A DNA stretch of 44,123 nucleotides from Lacticaseibacillus songhuajiangensis (GCF_003946025.1 NZ_RHNR01000016.1:1-44123); one strand, 5' to 3'. Shown: positions 1 to 10,512, counted from the stretch's first letter. A program made the numbers and translations. Notes: generated by a model from the sequence alone, not told the origin.

Positions 1-2577
1 CCTATGCATCTATTATACAACGATAACGGGTTAAGGAACTGTTACAGATAGCTTGGACAAATTATTCACCAGCCACTAAATAGCGGAACGTCAGACGCTA
101 ACCAGTACGTCATTGATTACGATAGCGAACTATACCAGTCGCAAGCTAAATTGGCTGTCGATGGTAAAAACGAATACAATTCTGACGATAAATCTAACTC
201 GGCAGTAAAAGTCGGTGTCGGCGATGATTTGCAGTATGATATGTCATTAACCAATCTTAACCGCGATATCATTAATGGTGGTAAATTGACTTTTGACTTG
301 CCAAAGGGTGTCGAATGGGCGCCAAATAAAGACGGTGTTTACGGTACAGTAACTTACACAAGTGCTGATGGGAAACAATCAAAGTCGCAACAAATTAAAT
401 CCGGTGATTTAACTAGTGCGAATGAGTTGAAATTGAGCAACGATTTCCAGAGCGTTGGTACAGCTGATAGTGCTGGTTACGTGCGTGGTACACTCGCAGT
501 TCATTTGAATACGACTGTCATTGCAGCCGCGGATACTAAAGTGGATGCACTTGATGTAAAACTTAATGATGAAGATTGTGGGCTAACTGGTCCCGAATTA
601 AGCACGACGACCAGCCCAAACATCAACGTCATGGGTGACACTATTGATGCGTTCAATTCTAATGGTAAGAGCGATATGTCCGGAGACGACGCGCGCGCAA
701 TCAAGGCTAAATCAACTGTCGGCTATGAGTACACACTCAAAGATGTTGGTGCCGCTGTTCTTAAGGACGGGAAGGTTAAAGTGACCTTACCGACGGGGAC
801 TACTTTGTCTGAAAATGGGGGTACCGTTGGGTTTATTTCCTTCCAGCCAAATGATGCTGATAGTGGCAAAGAATTGCATCAAGGTATTACGACAGATGAT
901 CTAAAGAATATGACCGGTGAACAAACTATTACGTTTAACTCGGATACTTTTGCGCTTGATGATTACAGCGTTAAGGGAACCTTGACGGTTGGTTTATATC
1001 AAACCGTGAATGGTTCAGAAGGCGATATTATTTAGCCTGATGTAGTGGAGCTGCTGAGTGGTGACACGAGTTACCAAACGTTCAAGAGTAATCCGTGGAA
1101 GATTGCACCGGCAATTTCGGCGTCATTGAGTGTAAAAATGCAAGATCTCAATTACAGTGTGCCAGCGCCGAATGATAATCATAAAGCAGCGCAACAAGAC
1201 ATTCTGCAGTACACGTATACTCTGACGTTTGACGTACGGAATAGTACTGATACAAGTTGGAATAATTTGGTTCTAACGACTGGATTGCAAGATAATCTGC
1301 ATATTCGCGCTATCAATGGAAAAACATCTATCAACGGAAATCCAATTGATAATGACGGCGGTTTTGGTGCAATCAACATGCATGAGATATGGGGTGACTT
1401 AAAAGCTTCAGATGCTGATGCCAATGGTAAGATTACTAAGACGGTTACATTAGATTATGAACTTGCAAGTACTGATGGAATAACTTTTTTGGATGCGACT
1501 CAAGCGACTATTGATGGAACTGGTACTTCAGGTGGTCATTCAGAAAGTACGACGAATCCTAAAATTCCGATTGATTCAGGAGATCGGAGCATGGTATTAG
1601 ATTTTAGTTCCATGCAAGTTTACAACGATAAGCAGTCTGCAGATCAGGTGCCCGAGTCTCAAACAATTAGTGGCGAAGAGACTGACAAGGTTAAAGACGG
1701 TAAACATACCGGCCAAAATAATTACACGTTAAAGTCAGGCGATACGAATGTTGTCTTAAATGGTGGCCTCTGGGGGTCTGGTAATGCTGATGACTACGAC
1801 ATATACACGGTTATTAATGGTGTGAAGACTGAAACAGGCGCAAAGCCAGGTTCCTTTGGTTTAATTTTTACTAGAGAAGGTGCAACGGCTGACCGTGTCA
1901 AAGCCGGCGGTGATCCTGTTTACAAAGCAAGCCCGTTGCATACTGGTATCAACGATATTAAGATATATGCTCTAAACACGAAGACTGGAAGACTTGTACA
2001 AGGTGGTAGCGCGATGGCCCCACCTGGAGACGGAGATACGAAGAAGAATCCGTATCCTTACGTTGAATTCACTATCATCGACCCAACGCCAACATTGGTC
2101 ATCAATCACGACGTTCATTTTAAGGATACACAGTTAACTGGTGATTCCAGTTACGTTGCTACGAAGGACGACGATAGTCCATTCAGCATGGTTGTGAAGT
2201 ACGCAGATGCGGATAATTGGGCATTGAGCGTGCAAACGACCAAGTTTACGGATGCGAGTTCCAATGCGCTAAAGGGTCAACTTGTCTACCGCACCACGGA
2301 CGGAACCTACTTGCTGAACGATAGTCCAAATACCATTTACAGTAATGATGGAACAAGCGGTCTGGAACAATCATCTGGATCGGAATTCGACATTACAAGC
2401 AAGTGGAAGCATGACGATTTTGCGGAGGATGATTTTGCAAGTGGTAACCCTTATGGTCTGTACCTGAATCTCTTCTCAGATGCAACTGCGTCAGATACTA
2501 GTTCGACAAGTTATACTGGTCAAATCACTTGGACGTTCAGCAATACGCCTTTAGCAAGCACGACGACAAGTAACTAA
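1..2577 (+). pseudogene. decayed large WxL-domain cell-surface protein, 5' end cut by window
   Basis: One long reading frame encodes a secreted-type protein, but an in-frame TAG at 1033-1035 interrupts it and the same frame resumes at once (next possible start GTG 1045). Upstream, sensible coding (GTVTDSLDKLFT) lies in another frame with a TAA at 32-34, then shifts near 70-80 into the frame read to 2577. So there are at least two nonsense codons and one frameshift. The body has repeated segments of the form G-x-x-L-Q-Y-x-x-x-L followed by a 'LPxG' strand, as in DUF11-like stalk modules. The C-terminus carries both WxL motifs (NWALSV near 2215 and ITWTFSNTP near 2525), which in this family bind peptidoglycan non-covalently. 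The start lies outside the window. Either the gene is dead or a TAG-readthrough or sequencing error is involved; the additional upstream lesions favour decay. Two intact WxL genes follow. Confidence 0.75.
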
Positions 2578-2606
2578 GGTAATTCGACATTATTTAGTTG
2601 ATTGTC

Positions 2607-2635
2607 TTGATATAGCTTGCGTAATTAGATACAAT
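2607..2635 (+). promoter_or_regulatory. sigma-A-type promoter for the 2771 WxL gene
   Basis: TTGATA (2607-2612), a 17-bp spacer and TACAAT (2630-2635) form a near-consensus promoter 30 bp after the end of the decayed WxL gene. Transcription would start near 2642, giving a leader of about 130 nt before the GTG at 2771. That leader contains a complete terminator hairpin. Confidence 0.7.
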
Positions 2636-2660
2636 GGCTGAGTAAATAGATAAAAGTTTG

Positions 2661-2742
2661 CTCACCCCCCAGCATTAAACAACTTTTGGGGGACGACCCG
2701 TCTGCAGGGGAACATCACCCGCTGTTAGGACGGGTCTTTTTT
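2661..2742 (+). promoter_or_regulatory. candidate attenuator leader of WxL gene 2
   Basis: Between the promoter at 2607 and the gene at 2771 lies an intrinsic terminator: stem GACCCGTC (2695-2702) / GACGGGTC (2729-2736) followed by TTTTTT. Just before it, a C6 run (2665-2670) can pair either with the G5 run at 2688-2692 or with the G6 Shine-Dalgarno tract at about 2757-2762. These mutually exclusive pairings are typical of attenuation leaders. The motif TTTGGGGGACGACC at 2685-2698 recurs with one extra base in the leader of the next WxL gene. The hairpin could instead simply end transcription from the decayed upstream gene, but the promoter sits upstream of it. Confidence 0.5.
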
Positions 2743-2770
2743 ATTATAATGAAGAAGGGGGGATGGAGTC

Positions 2771-3661
2771 GTGAGTAAGTGGAAATCGATAGTGGGAACA
2801 GCGGTTTTGTTGTTACAGGGGTTTGCATTTCCAAGTCTAGCAGTTCATGCTGCTGATGATTTTCAAATTGTGCCGACCACAAGTGGATCAACCGCAACGG
2901 TCGCGGGCTCTATCTCCCTAACTGCAGGCACAAGCTCAACACTGGAGACCGTACCAGATTTTGAATTTGGCACGCAATCGACAAGTGCTGAGAACAAAAA
3001 TTATGCGGCGAAATCTAATCGCGTGAATGATGACTCGGAAACTGTTAATGCGCCGACTAGTGATGACGATGAATCAGATGGGACGAGTACCATCACTGCA
3101 GTTCCGGATAGTAGTATGCAGCTAACAGTTCGTAATCCTGGTCGCGTCACTGGATGGTCAATTTACGTACACGCCAGCGATTTCATTCAAACGGGAACAA
3201 ACGATATCCGTGTGTTACAGGGTGCGATTCTTTCCATTAAGAAGAACATGAGTAATCGGCAGACAGGTGCAACTGATACCAACAACTCGGATCAGAGTAC
3301 TAATGGGGATGCACGCATCTGGACTGGCGACACGCATCAGACTACAGACGAGGCACCGCAGTCACCGTTGATTGATAATTCTGAGGCTACGAGTTCTACG
3401 GATACAAGCACGACAGCGGATGTAACAACTGGCCTGATGAGCGACGCAAGTAACTTTGTCATTCCAATGAGTACCGATGTGGGTGCAGCTGAGATTTTTG
3501 CAGCGGATGCAGGCAAGGGTGTCGGTGTTTGGAATCTTGATTTTAGTGCAAACAACGTCCGTTTGGATGTCCCAGCAGGTAACGTGGCCGGTTCTTACCA
3601 GGCGGATTTGACCTGGGAACTTTACAATGCCCCCCAAAATTCGACCGAAATAAGTGAATAA
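2771..3661 (+). CDS. WxL-domain cell-surface protein
   Basis: A 296-residue secreted wall protein. A lysine-containing start and a hydrophobic stretch (residues about 5-26) end in an AVHA-A signal-peptidase site. Then come a Ser/Thr/Asp-rich linker and a WxL domain with a first motif G-WSIYV (about residue 134) and a C-terminal motif DLTWELYNAP that ends the protein. In the family these anchor to peptidoglycan and often work with DUF916 and LPXTG partners from the same locus; no such partner is visible here. A GTG start at 2771 is chosen because AAGGGGGG (2755-2762) precedes it and the signal peptide begins there. An acidic insert of roughly 50 residues interrupts the usual spacing between motifs. 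Surface location and wall binding are family knowledge; the ligand is unknown. Confidence 0.85.
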   Translation: MSKWKSIVGTAVLLLQGFAFPSLAVHAADDFQIVPTTSGSTATVAGSISLTAGTSSTLETVPDFEFGTQSTSAENKNYAAKSNRVNDDSETVNAPTSDDDESDGTSTITAVPDSSMQLTVRNPGRVTGWSIYVHASDFIQTGTNDIRVLQGAILSIKKNMSNRQTGATDTNNSDQSTNGDARIWTGDTHQTTDEAPQSPLIDNSEATSSTDTSTTADVTTGLMSDASNFVIPMSTDVGAAEIFAADAGKGVGVWNLDFSANNVRLDVPAGNVAGSYQADLTWELYNAPQNSTEISE

Positions 3662-3674
3662 TCCAGTGAATATT

Positions 3675-3714
3675 GACTGATTAACGTGATTATCACGTTA
3701 ATCGGTCTTTTTTT
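3675..3714 (+). terminator. terminator of WxL gene 2
   Basis: Perfect 11-bp stem GATTAACGTGA / TCACGTTAATC with a 3-nt loop, extended by GACT/GGTC, followed by a T7 run. It lies 13 bp after the stop. Confidence 0.9.
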
Positions 3715-4374
3715 GATTCTAACGATAATCTTCGAAAATAGCCTGAGACCTTGGTGCTAAAGGGATGATGGCGGGTAACAACAATGAAATTTGTTTCCGT
3801 CCGAAAAAAATACTAATGATTGCCATCACATTTATTTGCAAATGCCATATTTAGGCATTTTTTTGAATTACTTATAAATTGGTATATACGTAATTAACGC
3901 ATTTAATAGACTGCAGAATGGGCGTTGATAGGGGACGTAATGATCATTAGTTGAAAATTTTCCAAATTGGTTTTGACAATATTTGCAAAAATGTGAGAAT
4001 TTTAACATTAATCGTTCGACAAAGTAAAATCAGTAAATACGGATGGAAACGCATTAATGCAGATTTGCACTTAACAAACTCGGTTGAGGACTGCGCGGGA
4101 AGTTCGTGACAAGATGGCGCGTAATTTTACCATAATTGAGCTTTCCATAAGCAATAACTAAATTAAAAGCCCGTGGTTAAAGGGTTCTTCACTTATAAAT
4201 AACGTCGAAATCTTTTGAACTACCGCTACTGTTTTCTAATGGACATCATAACGTTGCGTACAACCCTTGAGCCGCTTGAATTTCAGCGTGTTGGCTTTTC
4301 TGCCAATTACCGCGAATTTGCTAAGCATAACGTTCGATGATACTCTTAATACATCAAGAAGAGCGAAACACAAG
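3715..4374 (+). other. A+T-rich intergenic stretch upstream of WxL gene 3
   Basis: No credible gene is seen. It holds a small orphan terminator-like hairpin AAATGCC/GGCATTT with a T run (3840-3864) and a possible promoter TTGACA (3974-3979) -16- GAGAAT preceded by TGT. A weaker TTGCTA-17-TACTCT pair lies near 4318. The hairpin could end a small RNA starting after 3715, or be a remnant. Confidence 0.4.
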
Positions 4375-4408
4375 CCAACCAGTTAGTTTGGGGGAACGAC
4401 CTGGTTGG
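4375..4408 (+). promoter_or_regulatory. leader hairpin of WxL gene 3 with shared G-tract motif
   Basis: A perfect stem CCAACCAG (4375-4382) / CTGGTTGG (4401-4408) displays an 18-nt loop containing TTTGGGGGAACGAC. Nearly the same sequence occurs in the leader of the 2771 gene (2685-2698). The stem has no T run, so it is not a terminator; it ends 10 nt before the GGGAGG ribosome-binding site. A shared protein- or RNA-binding site that co-controls both WxL genes is inferred. Confidence 0.45.
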
Positions 4409-4431
4409 TGGAACTAAGGGAGGAAGACGTC

Positions 4432-5061
4432 ATGTTTAACAACTTCAAGTCAGTACTTGGCACTTTCATGATTATCAGTGCGACAGTTAGTGGCTTAGCT
4501 TTTACAAGCGGTCATGTGGCAAGTGCTGCAAGTGATGGACAGACGACAACCGCCCATGTGGGTTTGACTCTTTCTGATGATGCGGCAATTGGTATTAAGA
4601 ATGCTCCAAGCTTAGATTTCGGTACAGGATCTGTCAGCGCGACGACAACAAGTATCAAGGCTGTGGCACAACCAGGGGCATTGGAAATTTCCAATCCTGG
4701 GTTGACGACCAACTGGTACGTTAATGTTACTGCTAGTAATTTTGTTAAGCAGGGTGACAGCAGTGAGCGCACAATTCAGGGCGCTGAAATCAAGATGGGT
4801 AGCGGCCAGGTGAGTGCTAATCTGAGTTCTAATGTTAGCGCAACGCCTAAGGCTGCGCAGGACGTGACACTCAGCGCTGGGGGCGCTGCAGTAGATGTTC
4901 TGAAACCTTCCGATGAGGGTGTTAGCGTTGGGGATTTCTCAGACAAGTTCTCTGTTGATGAAGTTCAGCTCGTGGTCCCTTCAGGGAACGTTGCTGGTAC
5001 CTATCAAGCTGATCTTACATGGGAACTGAGCAACACACCTGCTGGGAGCAACATTGCCTAG
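4432..5061 (+). CDS. WxL-domain cell-surface protein (small)
   Basis: A 209-residue secreted wall protein. It has a signal peptide (FKSVLGTFMIISATV... ending ASA-A near residue 35) and then almost only a WxL domain: first motif NWYVNV, with DFGTG upstream of it, and the closing motif DLTWELSNTPAG. ATG 4432 is chosen over the in-frame GTG at 4405 because GGGAGG at 4418-4423 is properly spaced and the signal peptide starts here. It resembles the 2771 product in the last 60 residues (GNVAGxYQADLTWEL in both), so the pair probably arose by duplication. Peptidoglycan binding is family knowledge; specific function is unknown. Confidence 0.87.
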   Translation: MFNNFKSVLGTFMIISATVSGLAFTSGHVASAASDGQTTTAHVGLTLSDDAAIGIKNAPSLDFGTGSVSATTTSIKAVAQPGALEISNPGLTTNWYVNVTASNFVKQGDSSERTIQGAEIKMGSGQVSANLSSNVSATPKAAQDVTLSAGGAAVDVLKPSDEGVSVGDFSDKFSVDEVQLVVPSGNVAGTYQADLTWELSNTPAGSNIA

Positions 5062-5141
5062 TCAGCACGTTTCAACAAATAGTGGAAAAGTTTTATTTAG
5101 GGGATTTAAGTTTTAGGTGCATCACATATAGGTTTGGAATC

Positions 5142-5167
5142 AAGTAGCTGGGGAGCTGCTTTTTTTT
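5142..5167 (+). terminator. terminator of WxL gene 3
   Basis: Stem AGTAGCT/AGCTGCT (one G-U pair) with a GGGG loop, followed by seven T. Confidence 0.85.
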
Positions 5168-5173
5168 GCACAG

Positions 5174-5283
5174 AGCGGAGCCGAGCGGTTAAGAATTGAG
5201 GATTAACGGGCTTCGCAACAAGGGCGCGCCTTTATCCTTGTTGTGAAGCGTGTTAACTGCAAATTCGTGCTCGGCGGAGCTCC
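5174..5283. repeat. large imperfect hairpin
   Basis: A ~110-bp imperfect palindrome. The inner arms are GGGCTTCGCAACAAGG / CCTTGTTGTGAAGCG with flanking TTAAC/GTTAA. The outer arms GGAGCCGAGC / GCTCGGCGGAGC are also complementary. It lies between the WxL terminator and the guaB promoter. It shares the long-palindrome style of repeat family 2 but not its signature arms. Confidence 0.55.
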
Positions 5284-5400
5284 ACTAAAAAATTCAGCGC
5301 AAATATTGCAATTCAATGTGGAAACAAAGATAGGAAGGTAAACTTTTGCAACTTCCTGACTGAATGCCCTTACAAATCCGCTTCGTTCGTATTTGCATAC

Positions 5401-5429
5401 TTGTCGACACGCGAATCTGGTGCTAAACT
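5401..5429 (+). promoter_or_regulatory. guaB promoter
   Basis: TTGTCG (5401-5406), a 17-bp spacer and TAAACT (5424-5429) preceded by TGC (extended -10). The predicted leader to the GTG start at 5764 is about 330 nt and contains repeat K (5524-5644) and hairpin 5650-5720. Confidence 0.6.
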
Positions 5430-5523
5430 TGCAAACAACAAAAAAAGCGTGAACAGCGGAAATTGGCTTTGTGCGGCCTTTTTCCACGGCACGCAACGCT
5501 GTCTGCGCGCGAATGTTATATCT

Positions 5524-5644
5524 CAGTCGCGCGCCAAAAGGCAGCATCCTAATATGCAAGATAGCGTCGGCAGAAATCCTAAAACCGGGATTTCTGTCGC
5601 CCCTACCTTGCATACCGGATGCTAACCGCCTTTTGTCACAGCCT
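5524..5644 (+). repeat. family 2 long-hairpin repeat, copy K (in the guaB leader)
   Basis: Outer arms CAGTCGCGCGCCAAAAGGC and GCCTTTTGTCACAGCCT enclose a nested hairpin with arms near ATATGCAAG/CTTGCATA, GACAG-type arms and the family tip AAATCC-N7-GGGATTT. The arms match copies L and M at 13015 and 13190, with paired changes (AAAAGGC with GCCTTTT here, AAGGGGC with GCCCCTT in M). Confidence 0.8.
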
Positions 5645-5649
5645 TTTAG

Positions 5650-7248
<1,599 letters not shown>

Positions 7249-7261
7249 ACTATTATAGATG

Positions 7262-7297
7262 AAACGCGTCGTGTCCTTCGGGATACGGCGCGTTTTT
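7262..7297 (+). terminator. guaB terminator
   Basis: AAACGCG(TCGTGTCC)-TTCG-(GGATACG)GCGCGTTTTT, a long stem with a UUCG tetraloop and T run, 13 bp after the stop. Confidence 0.9.
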
Positions 7298-7490
7298 GCG
7301 TGGCACAAGTAGTGGTGGAGGTGGTTGCGAACTTTGCACTTAATCAGGTGAATGAACAACAAGCTGTTCGCTACCCTGCTACTAAAATGCGGCGCGGCGG
7401 CATTTGCTTGTGCGGTGTTTGTGCCACTGGTTGGCCAAGGCTAAGATGATGTCGTAATCCGGTTACTTCGCATAATAGGAGGCGTGTACC

Positions 7491-7649
7491 ATGCGCTGGG
7501 TCTACATCACACTGTGCGCCGTCATTTTACTCGGGGACATCGTCTACATGCGCAGCCTGCGCTTGTTTCACCGGCAGCGGCGGCTGCGTGCACCGCTCGC
7601 GTGGGTGCTGTTTGCCGCGACTCTGGCCATTCTCCTTGCAATCGTGTAG
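7491..7649 (+). CDS. small two-helix membrane protein
   Basis: A 52-residue ORF preceded by a good AGGAGG (7477-7482, 8-nt spacing). It encodes two hydrophobic helices (about residues 4-19 and 37-52) joined by an arginine-rich turn (RSLRLFHRQRRLR). The positive loop predicts both termini outside or an antiparallel hairpin. No family is recognised. It stands alone between guaB and mntH with 240 bp free on its left and 330 bp on its right. The ribosome-binding site and the clean helix-loop-helix layout support a real gene; function is unknown. Confidence 0.6.
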   Translation: MRWVYITLCAVILLGDIVYMRSLRLFHRQRRLRAPLAWVLFAATLAILLAIV

Positions 7650-7822
7650 CGCACGGCAACGGCTAGTTTCAAAGCGCTAATTGGCTGTTTACGGAACGCT
7701 CCGTGAGGCGCCCGTGGGGAATTCATGGAATTTTTAGGTAGGCCGAACAAAATTTTGCGAAAGCCCCTTAATTAGCTTGTTTTTCAGAAAATACGGTGTA
7801 TATTGAGTAATGGAAATAATAT

Positions 7823-7836
7823 TGAGCGGGCGCTCA
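7823..7836 (+). promoter_or_regulatory. perfect palindrome upstream of mntH, candidate TetR operator
   Basis: TGAGCG-GG-CGCTCA, a 14-bp perfect palindrome of the kind bound by TetR-family dimers. It lies about 20 bp downstream of a possible promoter (TTGTTT near 7779, TATATT near 7800) and 143 bp before the mntH start. A TetR gene sits directly after mntH. The pairing of that regulator with this site is inference. Confidence 0.5.
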
Positions 7837-7978
7837 GTTAAATGCTGATTAACACGGAAGCCATTGCGGTTGAAGTGAGTCGGAGTTGTCGATTACCCAG
7901 AGTAATGACGGTACTAACGCCGATGAACGCCATGTTGGTCACCGAATTTCTAAGCCAATAGGAAAGAGGTATCCTCAC

Positions 7979-9364
7979 ATGCAAGCAAGTGAAGAACTGA
8001 AGATGAAGAACCAGGCAGCGGACAAGGAAACTGCTGGCGGCGGTACCGGCGCTAGCCTGGGTGAAGTAAACGGCACAATCGAAGTGCCAAAGAATGCGGG
8101 CTTCTGGAAGACCTTCAAGGCCTTCAGTGGCCCCGGTGTCCTGATTGCCGTGGGTTACATGGACCCTGGTAACTGGATCACCTCTATCGCTGGTGGTGCG
8201 CAGTACCGTTACGCGCTGCTCGCGGTGGTCCTGCTGTCCAGCCTGATTGCCATGCTGCTCCAATCCATGGCCGCACGGCTCGGGATTGTCACCGGGCAGG
8301 ATTTGGCCCAGTTGACCCGGGCACACACCAGCAAGCGGATGGGCTTCTTCCTTTGGGTGGTTGCCGAACTCGCCATTATGGCGACGGATATTGCTGAAAT
8401 TATTGGTTCCGCGATTGCGATTCAACTGCTGTTCGGTATTCCGCTGATCGTCGGGATTATGATTACCGCCCTGGACGTTTTGCTCTTGCTCTTGCTGATG
8501 AAGCTGGGCTTCCGCAAAATCGAAGCGATTGTTGCCACTTTGGTCATTGTGATTCTCGTGGTCTTCGCTTACGAAGTGTTCCTGGCTAAGCCTGACATTG
8601 GCGGGATTCTGACCGGCTACATGCCAACCAGCGCCATCATCACCAACCACGGGATGCTCTACCTGACCCTGGGGATTGTTGGTGCGACCGTGATGCCGCA
8701 TGACCTGTACCTTGGATCTTCTATCTCCCAGACCCGTAAGGTTGACCGCGACAACCGCGTTGAACTGGCTCAGGCCGTTCGCTTCAGCACCATCGACTCC
8801 AACGTGCAGCTGTTCCTCGCGTTCATCGTGAACAGCCTGCTCCTGATTCTGGGGGCTGCATTGTTCTACGGCACTAACAGTGACCTCGGCCGTTTCGCCG
8901 ACCTGTTCGCTTCCCTGAACAACCCGCAGATTGTCGGTGCCATTGCCAGTCCAGTGCTGAGCATGCTCTTCGCCGTCGCACTGCTGGCTTCCGGCCAAAG
9001 CTCCACCATTACCGGGACGCTGGCTGGGCAGATTGTCATGGAAGGGTTTATCCGCATCAAGGCCCCAATTTGGGCGCAGCGCTTGATTACCCGGATTCTG
9101 TCCGTTTCCCCAGTGCTGGTCTTCGCCATCATCTACCACGGCAATGAGGCAAAAATCGAAGGCCTGCTGACCTTCTCCCAGGTGTTCCTGAGTGTCGCTT
9201 TACCATTCGCGGTGATTCCGCTGGTTATCTTCACTAGTGACAAGAAGTTGATGCAGGAATTCACCAACAAGCTCTGGGTCAAAATTTGTGCCTGGACGTC
9301 CACGATTGTCCTGATTCTGCTGAACATTTACCTGATTCTGCAGACACTGGGCATCATGAAGTAA
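7979..9364 (+). CDS. mntH: Nramp-family divalent metal (Mn2+/H+) transporter
   Basis: A 461-residue integral membrane protein with about 11 hydrophobic segments, the usual Nramp length. It carries the helix-1 metal motif GYMDPGNW and the helix-6 motif [10 protein letters not shown], which in this family coordinate Mn2+ or Fe2+. It imports metal with protons, important in lactobacilli that rely on Mn2+. ATG 7979 is chosen because AAAGAGGT (7963-7970) precedes it; the reading frame extends upstream to a TTG without a ribosome-binding site. The first 45 residues are a hydrophilic Gly/Glu-rich extension. The upstream palindrome at 7823 and the downstream TetR gene suggest local control; no clear MntR box or yybP-ykoY riboswitch was seen. 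Confidence 0.93.
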   Translation: MQASEELKMKNQAADKETAGGGTGASLGEVNGTIEVPKNAGFWKTFKAFSGPGVLIAVGYMDPGNWITSIAGGAQYRYALLAVVLLSSLIAMLLQSMAARLGIVTGQDLAQLTRAHTSKRMGFFLWVVAELAIMATDIAEIIGSAIAIQLLFGIPLIVGIMITALDVLLLLLLMKLGFRKIEAIVATLVIVILVVFAYEVFLAKPDIGGILTGYMPTSAIITNHGMLYLTLGIVGATVMPHDLYLGSSISQTRKVDRDNRVELAQAVRFSTIDSNVQLFLAFIVNSLLLILGAALFYGTNSDLGRFADLFASLNNPQIVGAIASPVLSMLFAVALLASGQSSTITGTLAGQIVMEGFIRIKAPIWAQRLITRILSVSPVLVFAIIYHGNEAKIEGLLTFSQVFLSVALPFAVIPLVIFTSDKKLMQEFTNKLWVKICAWTSTIVLILLNIYLILQTLGIMK

Positions 9365-9390
9365 GACTTGAACTGAACTATTGAAAAATC

Positions 9391-9421
9391 AAAAAGGGCT
9401 ACGGTTTTCCGCGGCCTTTTT
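9391..9421 (+). terminator. mntH terminator
   Basis: AAAAAGG-GCTACGG-TTTT-CCGCGGC-CCTTTTT hairpin ending in T's, 26 bp after the mntH stop and upstream of the TetR ribosome-binding site. It probably limits readthrough into the regulator. Confidence 0.75.
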
Positions 9422-9443
9422 ATGTAGACAATGGAGGATACAA

Positions 9444-10043
9444 ATGGCAAAGAGTGAACAGCAGCGCGAACATATCTTAGATGTGGCCCGCGATCTGTTT
9501 GCGCAAAACGGTTACGAGGCAACGACGACGCGCCAGCTCAACAAGGCGGTCGGCATTGCGGACGGGCTGATGTACTACTACTTTCCGCACGGCAAACAGG
9601 AAATTCTCGATACCATCGTCCAGCAGGGTATTGCCCGCACCGAGGGTGAGGTGCAACTGGACATGACTGGCGTGACCAATCGCGCTGAGGTTGAGGACCG
9701 AATTCTGGCCTTCATCCAGCAGGTTTGGGGACTCTTCACGCGCGAAGACAATTACCAGTCCTTCATGATCACCATCCGTGAGCGCATGCTGCTGACGGAT
9801 GCGGAATCCAGCTGGCTCCACAACATCACGGCTTCAATCGAAAGCAACATCGAAAAGGCCTTGCGCGCGGTGACGGACGTGCTCGATTGTGAGCCGGAAG
9901 ACGCGCCGCAACTAGCGAGTCTAATCATTGCGATCATGGAGCGGACCCTGTACGATGAACTCCTCGTGCGCAGTAACCGCACGCTCGCGCCCGACCAGAT
10001 TGACCAACTCCGCGCGGAAGTGCACTTTCTGCTGAATCGGTAG
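9444..10043 (+). CDS. TetR/AcrR-family transcriptional regulator
   Basis: A 199-residue DNA-binding repressor. The N-terminal helix-turn-helix covers about residues 8-55 (ILDVARDLFAQNGYEATTTRQLNKAVGIADGLMYYYFPHGKQEIL), in the standard TetR layout with a Y-Y-F recognition helix end. The rest is a helical ligand domain with no recognisable subfamily. ATG 9444 follows GGAGGA with 7-nt spacing. It lies 80 bp after mntH with a terminator between. The perfect palindrome at 7823-7836 before mntH is the best candidate operator. The inducer is unknown. Confidence 0.9.
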   Translation: MAKSEQQREHILDVARDLFAQNGYEATTTRQLNKAVGIADGLMYYYFPHGKQEILDTIVQQGIARTEGEVQLDMTGVTNRAEVEDRILAFIQQVWGLFTREDNYQSFMITIRERMLLTDAESSWLHNITASIESNIEKALRAVTDVLDCEPEDAPQLASLIIAIMERTLYDELLVRSNRTLAPDQIDQLRAEVHFLLNR

Positions 10044-10072
10044 GTTGGGTTTGACTTTGTGGGCTGGAGGCC

Positions 10073-10277
10073 GGGCCTGGAGCGGTTTAGTTACGCGACC
10101 AGGGACTTCGTGGCGGGGACCGCTTCAGCCCGCGATGCGGTCTTCCGCTGGCAGATTTGCCGAAACTCGCGTCAAATCTGCGCTCCCGGGAATATTGTGT
10201 GCAGCCGCTGTGCGTCTCCAAACAATATTCCTTTCGCCACTACGTCCCTGGTCGCTCCACTAAACCACTCCAGACCC
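10073..10277 (+). repeat. family 1 three-hairpin repeat, copy A (core +)
   Basis: It begins 30 bp after the TetR stop. The outer arms pair over a long stretch (GGGCCTGGAGCGGTTTAG with CTAAACCACTCCAGACCC; GCGACCAGGGACTTCGTGGCG with CGCCACTACGTCCCTGGTCGC). Inside are the core hairpins: 1, GACCGC/GCGGTC; 2, GCAGATTTG/CAAATCTGC with a GCCG-A5-type tip; 3, GAATATTGT/ACAATATTC with conserved loop pieces TGTGCAGCC and GTCTCCAAA. Confidence 0.85.
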
Positions 10278-10385
10278 TACATTCTGCGAAACTGCGCTGT
10301 CGGAGCGGTATAGTATTGATGATGGGTGGCAAACAGCACAGACTGTGAAAATTATTTTTATAGAATTAGCGAGTAAATTTGCTAA

Positions 10386-10427
10386 AGAATTGGCATGTGA
10401 CGAGACGTCATGTGCTGATTCTTTTTT
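10386..10427 (+). terminator. strong terminator downstream of repeat A
   Basis: AGAATTGGCATGTGACG-AGA-CGTCATGTGCTGATTCT followed by TTTTT. It would end a TetR transcript that includes repeat A, or a small RNA made from 10310-10430. Confidence 0.85.
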
Positions 10428-10512
10428 ATTGTGGGGCATGTCACAAACTGGTATCTCATTGCTAAGTTATCATTCCTCCGTGTGACGGCGTGCATCGTAA
10501 ATTTACTATGTA

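Noticed and set aside
7731..7752. DtxR/MntR-type box TTTTTAGGTAGGCCGAAC upstream of mntH
   Set aside because: The two halves are poorly symmetrical and do not fit the known boxes well.
7838..9139. 433-codon minus-strand frame opposite mntH
   Set aside because: It is the antisense shadow of a clear transporter gene; its His/Asn/Gln-rich translation is typical of antisense of G+C-rich coding.
10073..10277. Cloverleaf-like folding of family 1 copies as a tRNA or tmRNA gene
   Set aside because: The arms are far longer than in tRNA, there is no TTC-A-type T-loop with CCA end, and copies differ in stem sequences; it is not a tRNA.
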